Of a stretch of 15,216 nt of DNA, positions 1-7,138 are shown one piece after another. The stretch is from assembly GCA_034659475.1 (NCBI GenBank), contig JAYEHK010000102.1, positions 1 through 15,216 of the forward strand, read 5' to 3'. The notes beneath the pieces are model-generated. The model searched no databases, was not told the origin of the DNA, and saw only the letters and a program-made list of their open reading frames with translations. This DNA comes from JAYEHK01 sp034659475 (lineage in GTDB: Bacteria; Bacillota; Syntrophomonadia; Syntrophomonadales; Syntrophomonadaceae). Each line of letters starts with the position of its first letter. Position 1 is the first letter of the stretch. The position numbers and the translations under genes were made by a program.

Positions 1-8
1 AGGATAAT

Positions 9-455
9 ATGGTAATTCTGGTTGATGCTGATGCATGTCCGGTCAAAAACATTATTGAAACACTGGCCAAAAAACATCATATAAAAGTTTTGATGGTTTC
101 TAATATAAGCCATCATATTCAAAGTGATTATGCTGAGCATATAGTAGTGGACAAGGTATCGCAGTCAGCTGATGTAGAAATCATGAATCGATCCAAAAAA
201 GGGGATATTATTGTTACACAGGATTACGGTTTGGCTTCTATTGTATTAGGGCGTGGATGTTATGCGATTCATCCCTCTGGAAAGGAGTATCTGGAGAAAA
301 ATATAGATCAACTGTTAATGCAGAGATTTGTTAACCAGAAGACTATGCAATCCGGAGGACGTATTAAAGGGCCCAAAAAAAGGAATGCCCAGGATGATGT
401 GAGATTTAAAGACGCATTGGAAAATATTATTCAAAAAGGGACACAGGAAACATAG
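9..455 (+). CDS. UPF0178 family protein (YaiI/YqxD-like, DUF188)
   Basis: This 148-aa protein opens with MVILVDADACPVK, the hallmark N-terminus of the UPF0178/DUF188 family, where the DADACPVK segment carries conserved acidic residues. A second family-typical stretch, GDIIVTQDYGLASIVLGRG, lies mid-protein, and the C-terminus has the basic SGGRIKGPKKR segment. Length is normal for the family (about 150 aa). The family is thought to be PIN-domain-like, so a nuclease role is plausible, but no substrate is established. The ATG sits shortly after an AGG at the very edge of the window, so its promoter and upstream neighbours cannot be seen. It ends 130 bases before the Mrp gene, with no clear terminator between. 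Family assignment is confident; function is not. Confidence 0.9.
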   Translation: MVILVDADACPVKNIIETLAKKHHIKVLMVSNISHHIQSDYAEHIVVDKVSQSADVEIMNRSKKGDIIVTQDYGLASIVLGRGCYAIHPSGKEYLEKNIDQLLMQRFVNQKTMQSGGRIKGPKKRNAQDDVRFKDALENIIQKGTQET

Positions 456-585
456 ACGCCATTTTATTTGCTAAGCATACCAACTAGCGGTAAAATAGTT
501 TATGGATATATTGAGCATATGCTTATTATTGTTCCTGTTATAGTTATAGAAAGGGAACGATGATTTAGGAAAGGAGATAAAAGTG

Positions 586-1425
586 ATGTCAGATCAGTGT
601 AAGACGTGTTCGTCTAATGGAAATTGTACTTCTGATCCTTCACAATGTGGAGTCAACGAAGAAAAGAGCCTTCTGGGTGCTCTAAATAATGTTCGTAATG
701 TAGTTGTTGTAATGAGTGGTAAAGGAGGAGTTGGAAAATCCTCTGTAACAGCATTGATTGCAACTAATCTTGCGAAAAGAGGCTTTAAAGTAGGTGTTCT
801 TGATGCAGATATTACAGGTCCTTCTCAGCCGAAAGCTTTTGGTGTTAAAGGGGGCGGTTTAAACGCTTCTGAATACGGAATAGTACCGCCGGTAACGACT
901 TTGGGCATTAAATTAATGTCGATAAATTTTTTCCTTCCCAACGAAGATGATCCGGTCATCTGGAGAGGGCCTTTACTGGCTGGTGCTGTAGGTCAGTTTT
1001 GGAATGAAACTGATTGGCGAGATCTGGACTATATGATTGTCGATCTTCCACCCGGAACAGGAGACGTACCTCTTACGGTCATGCAGTCTCTTCCTGTGAG
1101 TGGAATTGTTATTGTATCCTCTCCGCAGGAGCTTGCACTTATGGTCGTAAAGAAAACCATTAAGATGGCGAAAAAGATGGAGTTGCCTATTCTTGGACTG
1201 GTTGAAAATATGAGTTATGCTGTCTGTCCTCACTGTGGTGAAAAGTTGGATCTGTTTGGAGCCAGTCAGTGCAGAAAAGCAGCTGATGAAACTAAATTGG
1301 AATTCTGGGGAGGTTTACCCTGGGATGCTAACTTAAATAAATTGACCGATAAGGGAAAAATAGAAGAGTACGAATCTGCTGAAATGCAAGAAGTGGTAGA
1401 AAAATTGATCGCGAAGTTACCTTAA
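586..1425 (+). CDS. mrp: Mrp/Nbp35/ApbC-type Fe-S cluster scaffold P-loop ATPase
   Basis: A cytosolic P-loop ATPase of the Mrp/Nbp35 family, which binds [4Fe-4S] clusters and hands them to apo-proteins. Counting from the upstream GTG at 583, a cysteine-rich N-terminus (C6, C9, C15, C22) precedes the deviant Walker A GKGGVGKS at 46-53. Then come DADITGPSQPKAFG, the family signature VDLPPGTGD, and a C-terminal CPHC (C215, C218), which is the cluster-bridging motif of the dimer. At about 280 aa it matches clostridial members that carry the extra N-terminal Cys extension. The AAGGAG site at 571-576 lies 9 bases before ATG 586 and 6 before GTG 583; I prefer the ATG. It is followed by a strong terminator and looks monocistronic. 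Confidence 0.93.
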   Translation: MSDQCKTCSSNGNCTSDPSQCGVNEEKSLLGALNNVRNVVVVMSGKGGVGKSSVTALIATNLAKRGFKVGVLDADITGPSQPKAFGVKGGGLNASEYGIVPPVTTLGIKLMSINFFLPNEDDPVIWRGPLLAGAVGQFWNETDWRDLDYMIVDLPPGTGDVPLTVMQSLPVSGIVIVSSPQELALMVVKKTIKMAKKMELPILGLVENMSYAVCPHCGEKLDLFGASQCRKAADETKLEFWGGLPWDANLNKLTDKGKIEEYESAEMQEVVEKLIAKLP

Positions 1426-1441
1426 AACATTACTTATTGAT

Positions 1442-1470
1442 GATGCCGGGTGTTACCCGGCATCTTTTGT
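1442..1470 (+). terminator. Intrinsic terminator after mrp
   Basis: A perfect 10-bp stem, GATGCCGGGT (1442-1451) with ACCCGGCATC (1455-1464), closes a GTT loop and is followed by TTTTG. It lies 17 bases after the mrp stop codon. Confidence 0.9.
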
Positions 1471-1540
1471 ATGTTTATTAATAAAGGTGTAGTTTTTTAT
1501 AAAACAGAAAACTGGACTTTTATTTTTTGTGAATATTGAA

Positions 1541-1546
1541 TATAAT
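1541..1546 (+). promoter_or_regulatory. Possible -10 element upstream of the small ORF
   Basis: TATAAT at 1541-1546 is a consensus -10 box lying about 80 bases before the small ORF that starts at 1627. No convincing -35 hexamer stands 16-18 bases upstream; that position is T-rich. It is either a weak sigma-A promoter or a chance AT-rich match. Confidence 0.3.
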
Positions 1547-1626
1547 CTATTTAAACAAAGAGGTAAGGGGAAAGACAGCTTTTGCTCCTGAAACCAAAAG
1601 TTTTGTGTAAGATGGGGGTAGATCAT

Positions 1627-1773
1627 ATGGTGAATAGACTATTTATGGAGCTCAGACGCATGTTTGCTGAACTGGCGTCTACATTAATCATTGGCAAGAA
1701 TAGGGATGCAGCTGCAATTGCTTTGCGTCTATCAGAGAAAAGCAAGGCGCTTGCTGACGAACTGGGGAAATAG
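1627..1773 (+). CDS. Small hypothetical protein (48 aa)
   Basis: I do not recognise this small protein. From the ATG at 1627 it is 48 residues and appears wholly helical and soluble: an amphipathic N-terminal stretch with MELRRMF, a turn around GKNRD, and a second helix ALRLSEKSKALADEL. I chose this start because a G-run (1614-1618) sits about 8 bases upstream; in-frame starts at 1582 (TTG) and 1612 (ATG) have no good ribosome site. The two-helix pattern with LS near the end faintly recalls Spo0E-like phosphatases, but the SQELD core is not there, so I do not assign it. A -10-like TATAAT upstream and a large hairpin downstream suggest an independent unit. Confidence 0.45.
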   Translation: MVNRLFMELRRMFAELASTLIIGKNRDAAAIALRLSEKSKALADELGK

Positions 1774-1805
1774 TGTAGATCCCCTATCATAAATATCCAT
1801 GTGTG

Positions 1806-1877
1806 AACAGGCATGGAAATGATTGACTAGCTTTAGTGTGAAGGAGCAGGCAGTGTAATCATTTTCGTGCCTGTTTT
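1806..1877 (+). terminator. Long-stem hairpin, probable terminator of the small gene
   Basis: A 19-bp stem pairs 1806-1824 with 1857-1875 without bulges; two of the pairs are G.U. It encloses a 32-base loop and ends in TGTTTTG. The long loop is unusual for a simple terminator, but the T-run and its position 33 bases after the small ORF fit termination. It could instead be the core of a small RNA. Confidence 0.6.
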
Positions 1878-2045
1878 GTGCAATATAATAGGATATTGGG
1901 TTTTGATAAGGTTTATACTAAGGAGAATACGACAGAAGCCATAAAAATTATTTTAATATAATATTCATGCAGGAATAGGTAGATGCTTGTCGAAAGTAAT
2001 TACCGTTTGGCTATTTAGAAAATCATCGTATAAGGAGGAACAACA

Positions 2046-2684
2046 ATGAGTTCAGTTAATTTAATTAAACATCCCATGGCCGGAAATTGTTTAAAAACCC
2101 TGAGGGATAGGGACACGAAAACTGAAGAATTCCGAAGTGCCATGGACAAACTTGGATTACTTTTGGCCGTTGAAGCGACATCCGAACTTGAAACAACGAG
2201 TGCTACCGTAATAACGCCATTAGATGTAGAGGCTCGGTGCTCGTATATCAATGAATCCAGAATCTTATTAATCCCTATACTTCGTGCGGGGTTAGGTTTT
2301 GTTGAAAGTTTTACAAGAATATTGCCGTCTGCCAAAGTAGCTCATATTGGCATTGCTCGTGATCATGAAACACTGGAAGCAAAACCCTATCTGAATACGG
2401 TTCCTGATCATCCCGAAGAATTTGATCGGGTGTTAGTATTGGATCCCATGCTGGCAACGGGTAACAGCAGTGCCAAAGCACTTGAAATGGTCATTAGTAA
2501 AGGGTATTCTCCGGATAAGATTACGCTTTGCTGTGCATTATCGACAATGGTTGGAATTGAGCAGCTTCATAAAAAATACCCGAGTCTAAAAATTATTACG
2601 GCCGCAATTGATCCAGAACTAAATGATGTGGCTTATATCGTTCCTGGTCTGGGAGATGCCGGAGATCGATTAAACCTTTTATAA
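2046..2684 (+). CDS. upp: Uracil phosphoribosyltransferase
   Basis: This cytosolic salvage enzyme makes UMP and pyrophosphate from uracil and PRPP. The sequence shows the family landmarks in order: a substrate region with ILLIPILRAGLGF, the PRPP-binding loop VLDPMLATGNSS (D133 onward), CALSTMVGIEQL, and the C-terminal uracil-binding IVPGLGDAGDR. At 212 aa the length is normal. The extreme C-terminus is GDRLNLL rather than the usual GDR(M/L)FGT-type ending, a small divergence after the last catalytic motif. GGAGG at 2035-2039 precedes the ATG by six bases. The uracil permease gene follows 42 bases later with its own ribosome site, so the two are probably cotranscribed and supply uracil import plus its conversion to UMP. 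No pyrimidine-type attenuator was evident upstream. Confidence 0.96.
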   Translation: MSSVNLIKHPMAGNCLKTLRDRDTKTEEFRSAMDKLGLLLAVEATSELETTSATVITPLDVEARCSYINESRILLIPILRAGLGFVESFTRILPSAKVAHIGIARDHETLEAKPYLNTVPDHPEEFDRVLVLDPMLATGNSSAKALEMVISKGYSPDKITLCCALSTMVGIEQLHKKYPSLKIITAAIDPELNDVAYIVPGLGDAGDRLNLL

Positions 2685-2726
2685 TGCTGAAGGTTTAGGG
2701 ATAAAGTTAATTTAGGAGGGATTTGT

Positions 2727-3986
2727 TTGTCCAAGAGGGAAATTGGTGTAGAAGAACGCTTACCCCTGCTTCAGACCCTGCCCCTTAGTTTACAGCACTT
2801 ATTTGCAATGTTTGGAGCAACCGTATTAGTTCCTATAATATTCAAAGTAGACCCTGCAACGATACTTCTTTTTAATGGGATTGGAACTCTTTTATACCTC
2901 TTTATATGTAAAGGGAAAATACCAGCGTACCTTGGATCCAGTTTTGCTTTTATATCTCCTGTCATGGTGGTTTTATCGCAATATGGATATTCATCTGCAC
3001 TGGGTGGGTTTATTGCAGTTGGGGTTGTATTTGTGATTGTTGGACTGATCATCGGAAAGGTTGGTACCAAATGGGTTGACGTAGTATTTCCTCCGGCCGC
3101 TATGGGTGCTATAGTCGCTGTTATTGGACTTGAGTTAGCGCCAACAGCAGCGGGAATGGCAGGACTAATCACCTCTGATCCCACCGTTGCTCTGGATCCA
3201 ATGGCGATTAAGGTTTCACTGTTTACGCTGGCTGTTACCGTTTTTGGTTCTGTTTTGTTCAGAGGCTTTCTTGCCATCATTCCTATACTCATTGGTATCC
3301 TTGCTGGTTATGGTCTGGCATTTTCTATGGGGATGGTTAATACAGCAGCCATTGCAAGTGCAAGTTGGCTGGCACTCCCAACGATGTACACCCCGCAATT
3401 TAATCCCGCAGCCATTATTATTATCTTACCTGCAGCCCTGGTTGTCATCGCTGAACATATCGGACATTTATTTGTTACCAGTAACATTGTAGGGCATGAT
3501 TTGGCTAAAGATCCAGGCCTGCACCGCTCCATTTTAGGAAACGGAATTTCCACAATTATATCTGGATTCTTCGGGTCTACGCCTAATACTACATATGGTG
3601 AAAACATTGGCGTTCTGGCGATTACAAAAGTATACAGTACCTGGGTGATTGGAGGAGCAGCCGTGCTTGCGATTCTGTTATCTTTCGTTGGAAAACTTGC
3701 ATGGGCGATTAGAAGTATTCCAACTCCGGTTATGGGCGGTGTGTCCCTTCTATTATTCGGTGTTATTGCGGCATCTGGTATCAGAATGCTGGTTGAAGCA
3801 AAGGTTGACTACAGTAATCCTCGTAATCTAATTCTTATTTCTGTAGTGTTAGTTCTGGGCATCAGCGGCATTCATATTCAAATTGGCAGCGTTGCACTGC
3901 AGGGAATGGGACTCGCAACTGTGGTAGCCATTCTATTAAGTTTGAGTTTCGCTTTACTTGATCGGCTAGGGTGGACCAACGATTAA
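2727..3986 (+). CDS. uraA: Uracil permease (NCS2 family)
   Basis: A 419-aa inner-membrane nucleobase transporter of the NCS2 (xanthine/uracil permease) family, importing uracil, probably with protons. It shows LPLSLQHLFAMFGATVLVP at the N-terminus, a hallmark of uracil permeases, and many hydrophobic segments consistent with the roughly 14-helix fold. It also has AEHIGHLFVTSNIVG and the substrate-region motif GFFGSTPNTTYGENIGVLAITKV, both family-diagnostic. The start is TTG at 2727, placed 7-8 bases after AGGAGGG. Its position directly after upp and the strong terminator behind it define a two-gene uracil uptake operon. Confidence 0.95.
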   Translation: MSKREIGVEERLPLLQTLPLSLQHLFAMFGATVLVPIIFKVDPATILLFNGIGTLLYLFICKGKIPAYLGSSFAFISPVMVVLSQYGYSSALGGFIAVGVVFVIVGLIIGKVGTKWVDVVFPPAAMGAIVAVIGLELAPTAAGMAGLITSDPTVALDPMAIKVSLFTLAVTVFGSVLFRGFLAIIPILIGILAGYGLAFSMGMVNTAAIASASWLALPTMYTPQFNPAAIIIILPAALVVIAEHIGHLFVTSNIVGHDLAKDPGLHRSILGNGISTIISGFFGSTPNTTYGENIGVLAITKVYSTWVIGGAAVLAILLSFVGKLAWAIRSIPTPVMGGVSLLLFGVIAASGIRMLVEAKVDYSNPRNLILISVVLVLGISGIHIQIGSVALQGMGLATVVAILLSLSFALLDRLGWTND

Positions 3987-4011
3987 TAGTTTAAATTGAA
4001 TTAATTCTATG

Positions 4012-4048
4012 AAATAGCCTTTCATGCTTGAATGAAAGGCTATTTTTT
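4012..4048 (+). terminator. Intrinsic terminator of upp-uraA
   Basis: A perfect 14-bp stem joins 4012-4025 (ending CTTTCAT) and 4032-4045 (starting ATGAAAG) around the loop GCTTGA, with a T-tract running through 4042-4049. It lies 26 bases after the uraA stop. Confidence 0.93.
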
Positions 4049-4055
4049 TAAAATA

Positions 4056-4205
4056 ATGTGTAAACACAATCATATTGAATTAGTGCTAACGGGACGAGAT
4101 GTGCCGGAGGAGATTGCTGCCGCAGCAGATCTAATAACTGATATGTGTGAGATCCGTCATCCTTCTCATCAAGGAATTAAAGCAAGAAAAGGGATCGAAT
4201 TTTAA
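4056..4205 (+). pseudogene. C-terminal remnant of cob(I)alamin adenosyltransferase (BtuR/CobO)
   Basis: An open frame of 49 codons reads HIELVLTGRDVPEEI, then AADLITDMCEIRHPS, then a final KARKGIEF. This matches the well-known C-terminal end of BtuR/CobO enzymes (TGR..P..L...AD.VTEM...KHP...G..A..GIE), which transfer the adenosyl group from ATP to cobalamin. Full enzymes are about 170-200 aa with an N-terminal P-loop; here only the last quarter survives. The ATG at 4056 has no ribosome site and overlaps the tail of the uraA terminator region. I read it as a decayed gene fragment left after a deletion or rearrangement, not a functional protein. Confidence 0.8.
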
Positions 4206-4422
4206 GTGTGTATGTGATAATTTAATATTAACAATTTTATTAATTGTCAACAATAAAAACCCTATCTGGATACCATACGAGGTTAAATGTCAGAATTAAC
4301 AGAGAATTTGCCATATTTGTGTTATTTTCTTCCTGTTTTGCTGTAGAAAATAATATAAAGTGGGTGAAAAAAACAGGAATTTCAAAATATTTACAGAATA
4401 TGGTATTTAAGGAGGGGTGTTT

Positions 4423-4677
4423 ATGAAAGAAAACATTAGAATGTTCTTAGAGGAGAGAGATGTATTTGATGTAGACATTTGTAAGGACCTGGGGGACAAT
4501 CGTGTGGGGACAACGAAGTATCTGGATTTAACGATTCAAATGGTTGAGAATGGCATTGACATTCAGGGAATTGGACACTTCAACTTTGGAGAAAACTATT
4601 TTGAGATCAATTCTGTTGGGTTTTTAAGTATTAAATCCAAAACGTGCCAAAATGCCGATAGTATCTTAGTCATGTAA
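4423..4677 (+). CDS. Hypothetical protein (84 aa)
   Basis: I do not recognise this protein. It is 84 residues, acidic at the N-terminus (FLEERDVFDVDICKDLGD), with no membrane segment or signal peptide. Its middle (LDLTIQMVENGIDIQGIGHFNFGENYFEIN) alternates hydrophobic and polar residues like beta strands. Two cysteines (CKDLG and KTCQN) are too far apart for an obvious metal site. A strong GGAGG at 4411-4415 stands 7 bases before ATG 4423, preferred over the GTG at 4417. About 200 AT-rich bases separate it from the BtuR remnant, and a hairpin follows. The good ribosome site and clean terminator argue that it is a real gene. Confidence 0.65.
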   Translation: MKENIRMFLEERDVFDVDICKDLGDNRVGTTKYLDLTIQMVENGIDIQGIGHFNFGENYFEINSVGFLSIKSKTCQNADSILVM

Positions 4678-4703
4678 GAGATAGGTAAGGTTTTTATTAT
4701 TTT

Positions 4704-4746
4704 AAGATTGAACGGGCAGGAATGTATCCTGCCCGTTCAATCTTTT
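4704..4746. terminator. Perfect 18-bp hairpin between convergent genes
   Basis: The 18-base arm 4704-4721 pairs perfectly with 4727-4744 around the loop ATGTA. It sits between the plus-strand 84-aa gene and the minus-strand symporter, touching the symporter's stop codon. The T-rich side (CTTTT) serves the plus strand better; on the minus strand the following bases are A-rich, so bidirectional use is possible but less certain. Confidence 0.85.
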
Positions 4747-6109
4747 AGTTCTTGTTGATAAGATCGGAAGAAGATTTCTCGAAATCTGTTTCATAGTCGT
4801 TTAATACTTTGATTACCAGACCAGATAATGCTACAACAGCAATGAGGTTAGGAATAATCATCAGACCGTTAAATAGATCGGCCAGTTCCCAAACCATGTC
4901 TACCTTGAGATAGGTACCAAAGATAACGAACGCCAGCACCAATATTTGAAAAGGTCTTATAAATTGTTTTCCGAAGAGAAAGCGCACATTGACCTCGGCA
5001 AAATAATACCAGCCAATAACAGTAGAAAAAGCAAAGAAGAAAAGAGCAATCGCTAAAAAGCCTGGGCCAAACGAATTGCCGAAACCGGCAGCAAAGGCAT
5101 TTTGAACCAATTCGGCACCCGTAGCAGATGCATAATCCACCCGGGTCACAAGAATGATCAAAGCTGTCATCGTGCATACGACCATTGTATCGATAAATAC
5201 CGCTGTCATAGCAACCAGGCCCTGTTGAGCAGGGTGCTTGACCTTAGCAACAGCATGGGCGTGTGGTGTGCTTCCCAGACCCGCTTCATTAGAGAAGATT
5301 CCTCGAGCTACACCATATCTAAAGGCCTCTTTAACACCGGCTCCCAGAATTCCTCCACCCACTGCTGTCGGGTTAAAGGCTCCTACGAAAATATCACGGA
5401 AAGCGGGTATTACTTCATTTAAATTCATAAAGATAATTGTGAGTCCACCTAACAGATAAAACAAAGCCATGATTGGTATGAGGTATTCTGTTACCTTACC
5501 AATTCTTTTGATTCCGCCTATTATGATGATTCCTGCTATAATTGCCAGCGCAATTCCAACGTAGATTTGCTTAATACCAAAAGCATTATGCATAGCCACT
5601 GCGATCGAGTTAGATTGAACCATATTGCCCATAAAACCAAGTGCCAGAATGATAGCAACGGCAAAGAACACAGCCAGCCATTTAATCCCTAAACCTTCAG
5701 ATATGTAATATGCAGGTCCGCCAACAGTAACCCCGTCTTTTTTAGTCTTAAACTTCTGCGCCAGAACTGCTTCACCAAATATCGTAGACATTCCAAAAAA
5801 TGCAGATAGCCACATCCAAAATATCGCTCCAGGGCCGCCGGCCGCAATCGCAGTGGCAACACCAGCAATGTTACCTGTACCAATTTGTGCAGCAATGGAT
5901 GTAGTTAAAGCCTGAAAAGAGGATAAACCCCCTTCTTCGGTATCAGTTTTTTTGAATGCATTTCCAAAAACCTGTTTAAAAGCTTTTTTAAACTTACGGA
6001 TTTGAACAAAGTTCGTCCGGAAAGCATAATAAACGCCTGTACCTAGTAGAAAAACCAACATTATTGGTCCCCATAAAACACCGTTTATGGCTTGAATTAT
6101 TGATAGCAT
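4745..6109 (-). CDS. Sodium:alanine (amino acid) symporter, AGCS family
   Basis: A 454-aa integral membrane transporter of the alanine/glycine:cation symporter family, which takes up small neutral amino acids with Na+. Diagnostic segments are QALTTSIAAQIGTGNIAGVATAI with GGPGAIFWMW (the sodium/substrate-site region), GGPAYYISEGLG, and FSNEAGLGSTPHAHAVA. The hydrophobic profile fits about 11 membrane helices. The ATG at 6107-6109 is preceded on its strand by AGGGGATG, an acceptable ribosome site. It stands alone: the 350 bases upstream contain no gene before tRNA-Lys, and the downstream neighbour is convergent. It may serve alanine or glycine uptake; the exact substrate cannot be told from sequence alone. 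Confidence 0.94.
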   Translation of the reverse strand: MLSIIQAINGVLWGPIMLVFLLGTGVYYAFRTNFVQIRKFKKAFKQVFGNAFKKTDTEEGGLSSFQALTTSIAAQIGTGNIAGVATAIAAGGPGAIFWMWLSAFFGMSTIFGEAVLAQKFKTKKDGVTVGGPAYYISEGLGIKWLAVFFAVAIILALGFMGNMVQSNSIAVAMHNAFGIKQIYVGIALAIIAGIIIIGGIKRIGKVTEYLIPIMALFYLLGGLTIIFMNLNEVIPAFRDIFVGAFNPTAVGGGILGAGVKEAFRYGVARGIFSNEAGLGSTPHAHAVAKVKHPAQQGLVAMTAVFIDTMVVCTMTALIILVTRVDYASATGAELVQNAFAAGFGNSFGPGFLAIALFFFAFSTVIGWYYFAEVNVRFLFGKQFIRPFQILVLAFVIFGTYLKVDMVWELADLFNGLMIIPNLIAVVALSGLVIKVLNDYETDFEKSSSDLINKN

Positions 6110-6396
6110 TTTGTTTCATCCCCTTAAAAATATTAAGTAAGTCTTTTTCTAAAATAGTGCTATGACTACTTTGCTAAATTATTTCTTCCCACCTCTCTGG
6201 ATTTTAAGTACAACGTTCAAATATATATTTATTCCGTCGTCTATAGACATTTGTATATTATATGCAAAAAATCTGTATACATCAATATTTATGTAGATAC
6301 TTTAGAAAGTTCTTTAAATGTCTGCCGAGTCGAAAGCTTTTGAACAGTAAATTTACATGGTTTGGAAAGAAAAATGTAGTGATTCGAATTTCCCTA
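6110..6396. other. Gene-free divergent intergenic region
   Basis: Very AT-rich spacer between the symporter (minus) and tRNA-Lys (plus). It should contain the symporter promoter, but I could not pick a convincing sigma-A pair on the minus strand. An imperfect inverted repeat, GTATACAT (6275-6282) against ATGTAGATAC (6291-6300), could be an operator. Short ORFs here have no ribosome sites. Confidence 0.4.
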
Positions 6397-6425
6397 TTGA
6401 TTTATGATTTTACAGGGGTTATAAT
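6397..6425 (+). promoter_or_regulatory. Sigma-A promoter of tRNA-Lys
   Basis: TTGATT at 6397-6402 and a perfect TATAAT at 6420-6425 are separated by 17 bases. Transcription would begin around 6432, about 28 bases before the mature tRNA 5' end. Confidence 0.8.
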
Positions 6426-6459
6426 AAATACCGTCGCACAGCGATTTTATTAAACATAC

Positions 6460-6536
6460 GGGCCATTAGCTCAATCAGGCAGAGCAGCTGACTCTTAATC
6501 AGAAGGTTGAAGGTTCGATTCCTTCATGGCCCACCA
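6460..6536 (+). tRNA. tRNA-Lys (CTT anticodon)
   Basis: The full cloverleaf is readable. The acceptor GGGCCAT (6460-6466) pairs with ATGGCCC (6526-6532). The D-arm has GCTC/GAGC, and the anticodon loop CTCTTAA carries CTT for lysine AAG codons. The T-arm is GAAGG-TTCGATT-CCTTC, and discriminator A plus CCA are encoded (6533-6536). The anticodon stem has one G.A mismatch at its top pair. It has its own promoter and terminator, and everything to its right looks accessory, so it is a plausible integration site. Confidence 0.97.
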
Positions 6537-6549
6537 TATTAAAGTAAGT

Positions 6550-6575
6550 AACCGCGCAGGATTGCGCGGTTTTGT
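6550..6575 (+). terminator. Intrinsic terminator of tRNA-Lys
   Basis: AACCGCGC (6550-6557) pairs perfectly with GCGCGGTT (6564-6571) around AGGATT and is followed by TTTGTGTTTT. It lies 13 bases after the encoded CCA. Confidence 0.9.
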
Positions 6576-6672
6576 GTTTTCTGGATTTTTGCGTAAAAAT
6601 GATAAATGGGTGGCAGAAAGGGTAGCAGAGATGCGATTTGCGACTCAATATACTTCGTAAATTGATCCATTT

Positions 6673-6753
6673 TTATCTATCTCGCTGATCCTCCAACTCT
6701 CTTATGTCAATATCAGGCTTGAGTCCTTTTGCACTGGACAACACTGCCATCAT
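6673..6753 (-). pseudogene. Possible C-terminal remnant of an unrecognised protein
   Basis: On the minus strand an open frame reads MMAVLSSAKGLKPD and then IDIRELEDQRDR before a TAA at 6673-6675. The frame stays open upstream beyond the ATG (ending RLLVWQ), into the next leader element. The residue mix is protein-like and helical, but too short to identify. No ribosome site fits. If genuine, it is the tail of a gene lost by rearrangement next to the tRNA; it may also be chance. Confidence 0.2.
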
Positions 6754-6789
6754 CTGCCATACTAATAAACGTAAAAAACATAACCTATT

Positions 6790-6918
6790 GTGAGCAGGGG
6801 AGAGGGTTAACTCCATGATCTTGCACCAACCTATTGAGTTAGGTGGTCCAGTTAACCTGATGGGGAGAGAGATATTGAATTATGACCCTTCCTGTCATCT
6901 GACAGGAAGTTTTTTTTG
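6790..6918 (+). ncRNA. Unclassified structured leader with its own terminator (riboswitch candidate)
   Basis: This element has a nested, pseudoknot-like fold. GCAGG (6794-6798) pairs with CTTGC (6820-6824). Directly after it, 6825-6833 pairs with 6840-6847 as a hairpin with one bulged A. GGTTAACT (6805-6812), inside the first loop, is perfectly complementary to AGTTAACC (6850-6857) beyond the second hairpin. A loop of P2 pairing with the segment after P3 is the topology of the SAM-I family, and GGGGA...ATGAT resembles its kink-turn. The conserved SAM-I core is not clearly present, however, and I found no good closing P1. CTTCCTGTC (6888-6896) pairs with GACAGGAAG (6901-6909), followed by eight T, giving a classic terminator. 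It lies just before a true SAM-I leader, so it may be a diverged S-box or a different aptamer. Confidence 0.5.
6888..6917 (+). terminator. Terminator of the first leader
   Basis: A perfect 9-bp stem, CTTCCTGTC with GACAGGAAG around ATCT, is followed by eight T (6910-6917). No ORF ends just upstream, so it most likely acts as the expression platform of the structured leader before it. Confidence 0.88.
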
Positions 6919-6940
6919 CTCTTTGATAATAAAATACAAG

Positions 6941-7085
6941 CTTATTCAGAGTGAGGGAGACAACTGGGTCTATGAACTCACAGCAACCTGCGCAATTGTA
7001 AGGTGCTAACGCCAGCCTGTATGAAGGAACAATGAGAAAGAATTTATATCCCTCTGTTCGCATGCCGGCAGGGGGATATTTTTTT
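6941..7085 (+). ncRNA. SAM-I (S-box) riboswitch with terminator platform
   Basis: S-box landmarks are all present. P1 is CTTATT (6941-6946) with AATGAG (7031-7036), and P2 is GTGAG (6951-6955) with CTCAC (6977-6981). The conserved ATGAA lies at 6972-6976, CAGCAACC at 6981-6988, and AAGGTGCTAA at 7000-7009. The P2-loop CTGG (6964-6967) can pair with CCAG (7012-7015), the known pseudoknot. P4 is short (CCT/AGG). The expression platform is an 11-bp terminator, 7046-7056 with 7069-7079, followed by T's. By family knowledge, SAM binding stabilises P1 and lets the terminator form, so the downstream gene should be on when S-adenosylmethionine is low. The regulated gene (7139) is not a recognisable methionine gene. 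Confidence 0.88.
7046..7085 (+). terminator. Riboswitch-controlled intrinsic terminator
   Basis: ATATCCCTCTG (7046-7056) pairs over its whole length, with one T.G pair, with CAGGGGGATAT (7069-7079). T's continue to 7085. It begins ten bases after P1 of the S-box. Confidence 0.88.
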
Positions 7086-7138
7086 GCACTAAATGTATCC
7101 TTGTTGGTCAACTGTTAAAAACGAAAGGAGAAATGAAT

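Noticed and set aside
1627..1773. Spo0E-like aspartyl phosphatase
   Set aside because: Size and two-helix pattern fit loosely, but the SQELD core motif is absent.
4244..4426. 60-aa frame before the 84-aa gene
   Set aside because: TTG start without a ribosome site; it overlaps the strong site and start of the 84-aa gene.
6673..6785. Phage integrase remnant next to the tRNA
   Set aside because: The minus-strand frame has no tyrosine-recombinase motif and is too short to name.
6790..6870. T-box leader, because of AGGTGGTCC
   Set aside because: The full TGGNACCGCG sequence and the Stem I specifier architecture are absent, and the size is too small.
6815..7009. 64-aa frame across the two leaders
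   Set aside because: It runs through two terminators and conserved riboswitch bases and has no ribosome site.
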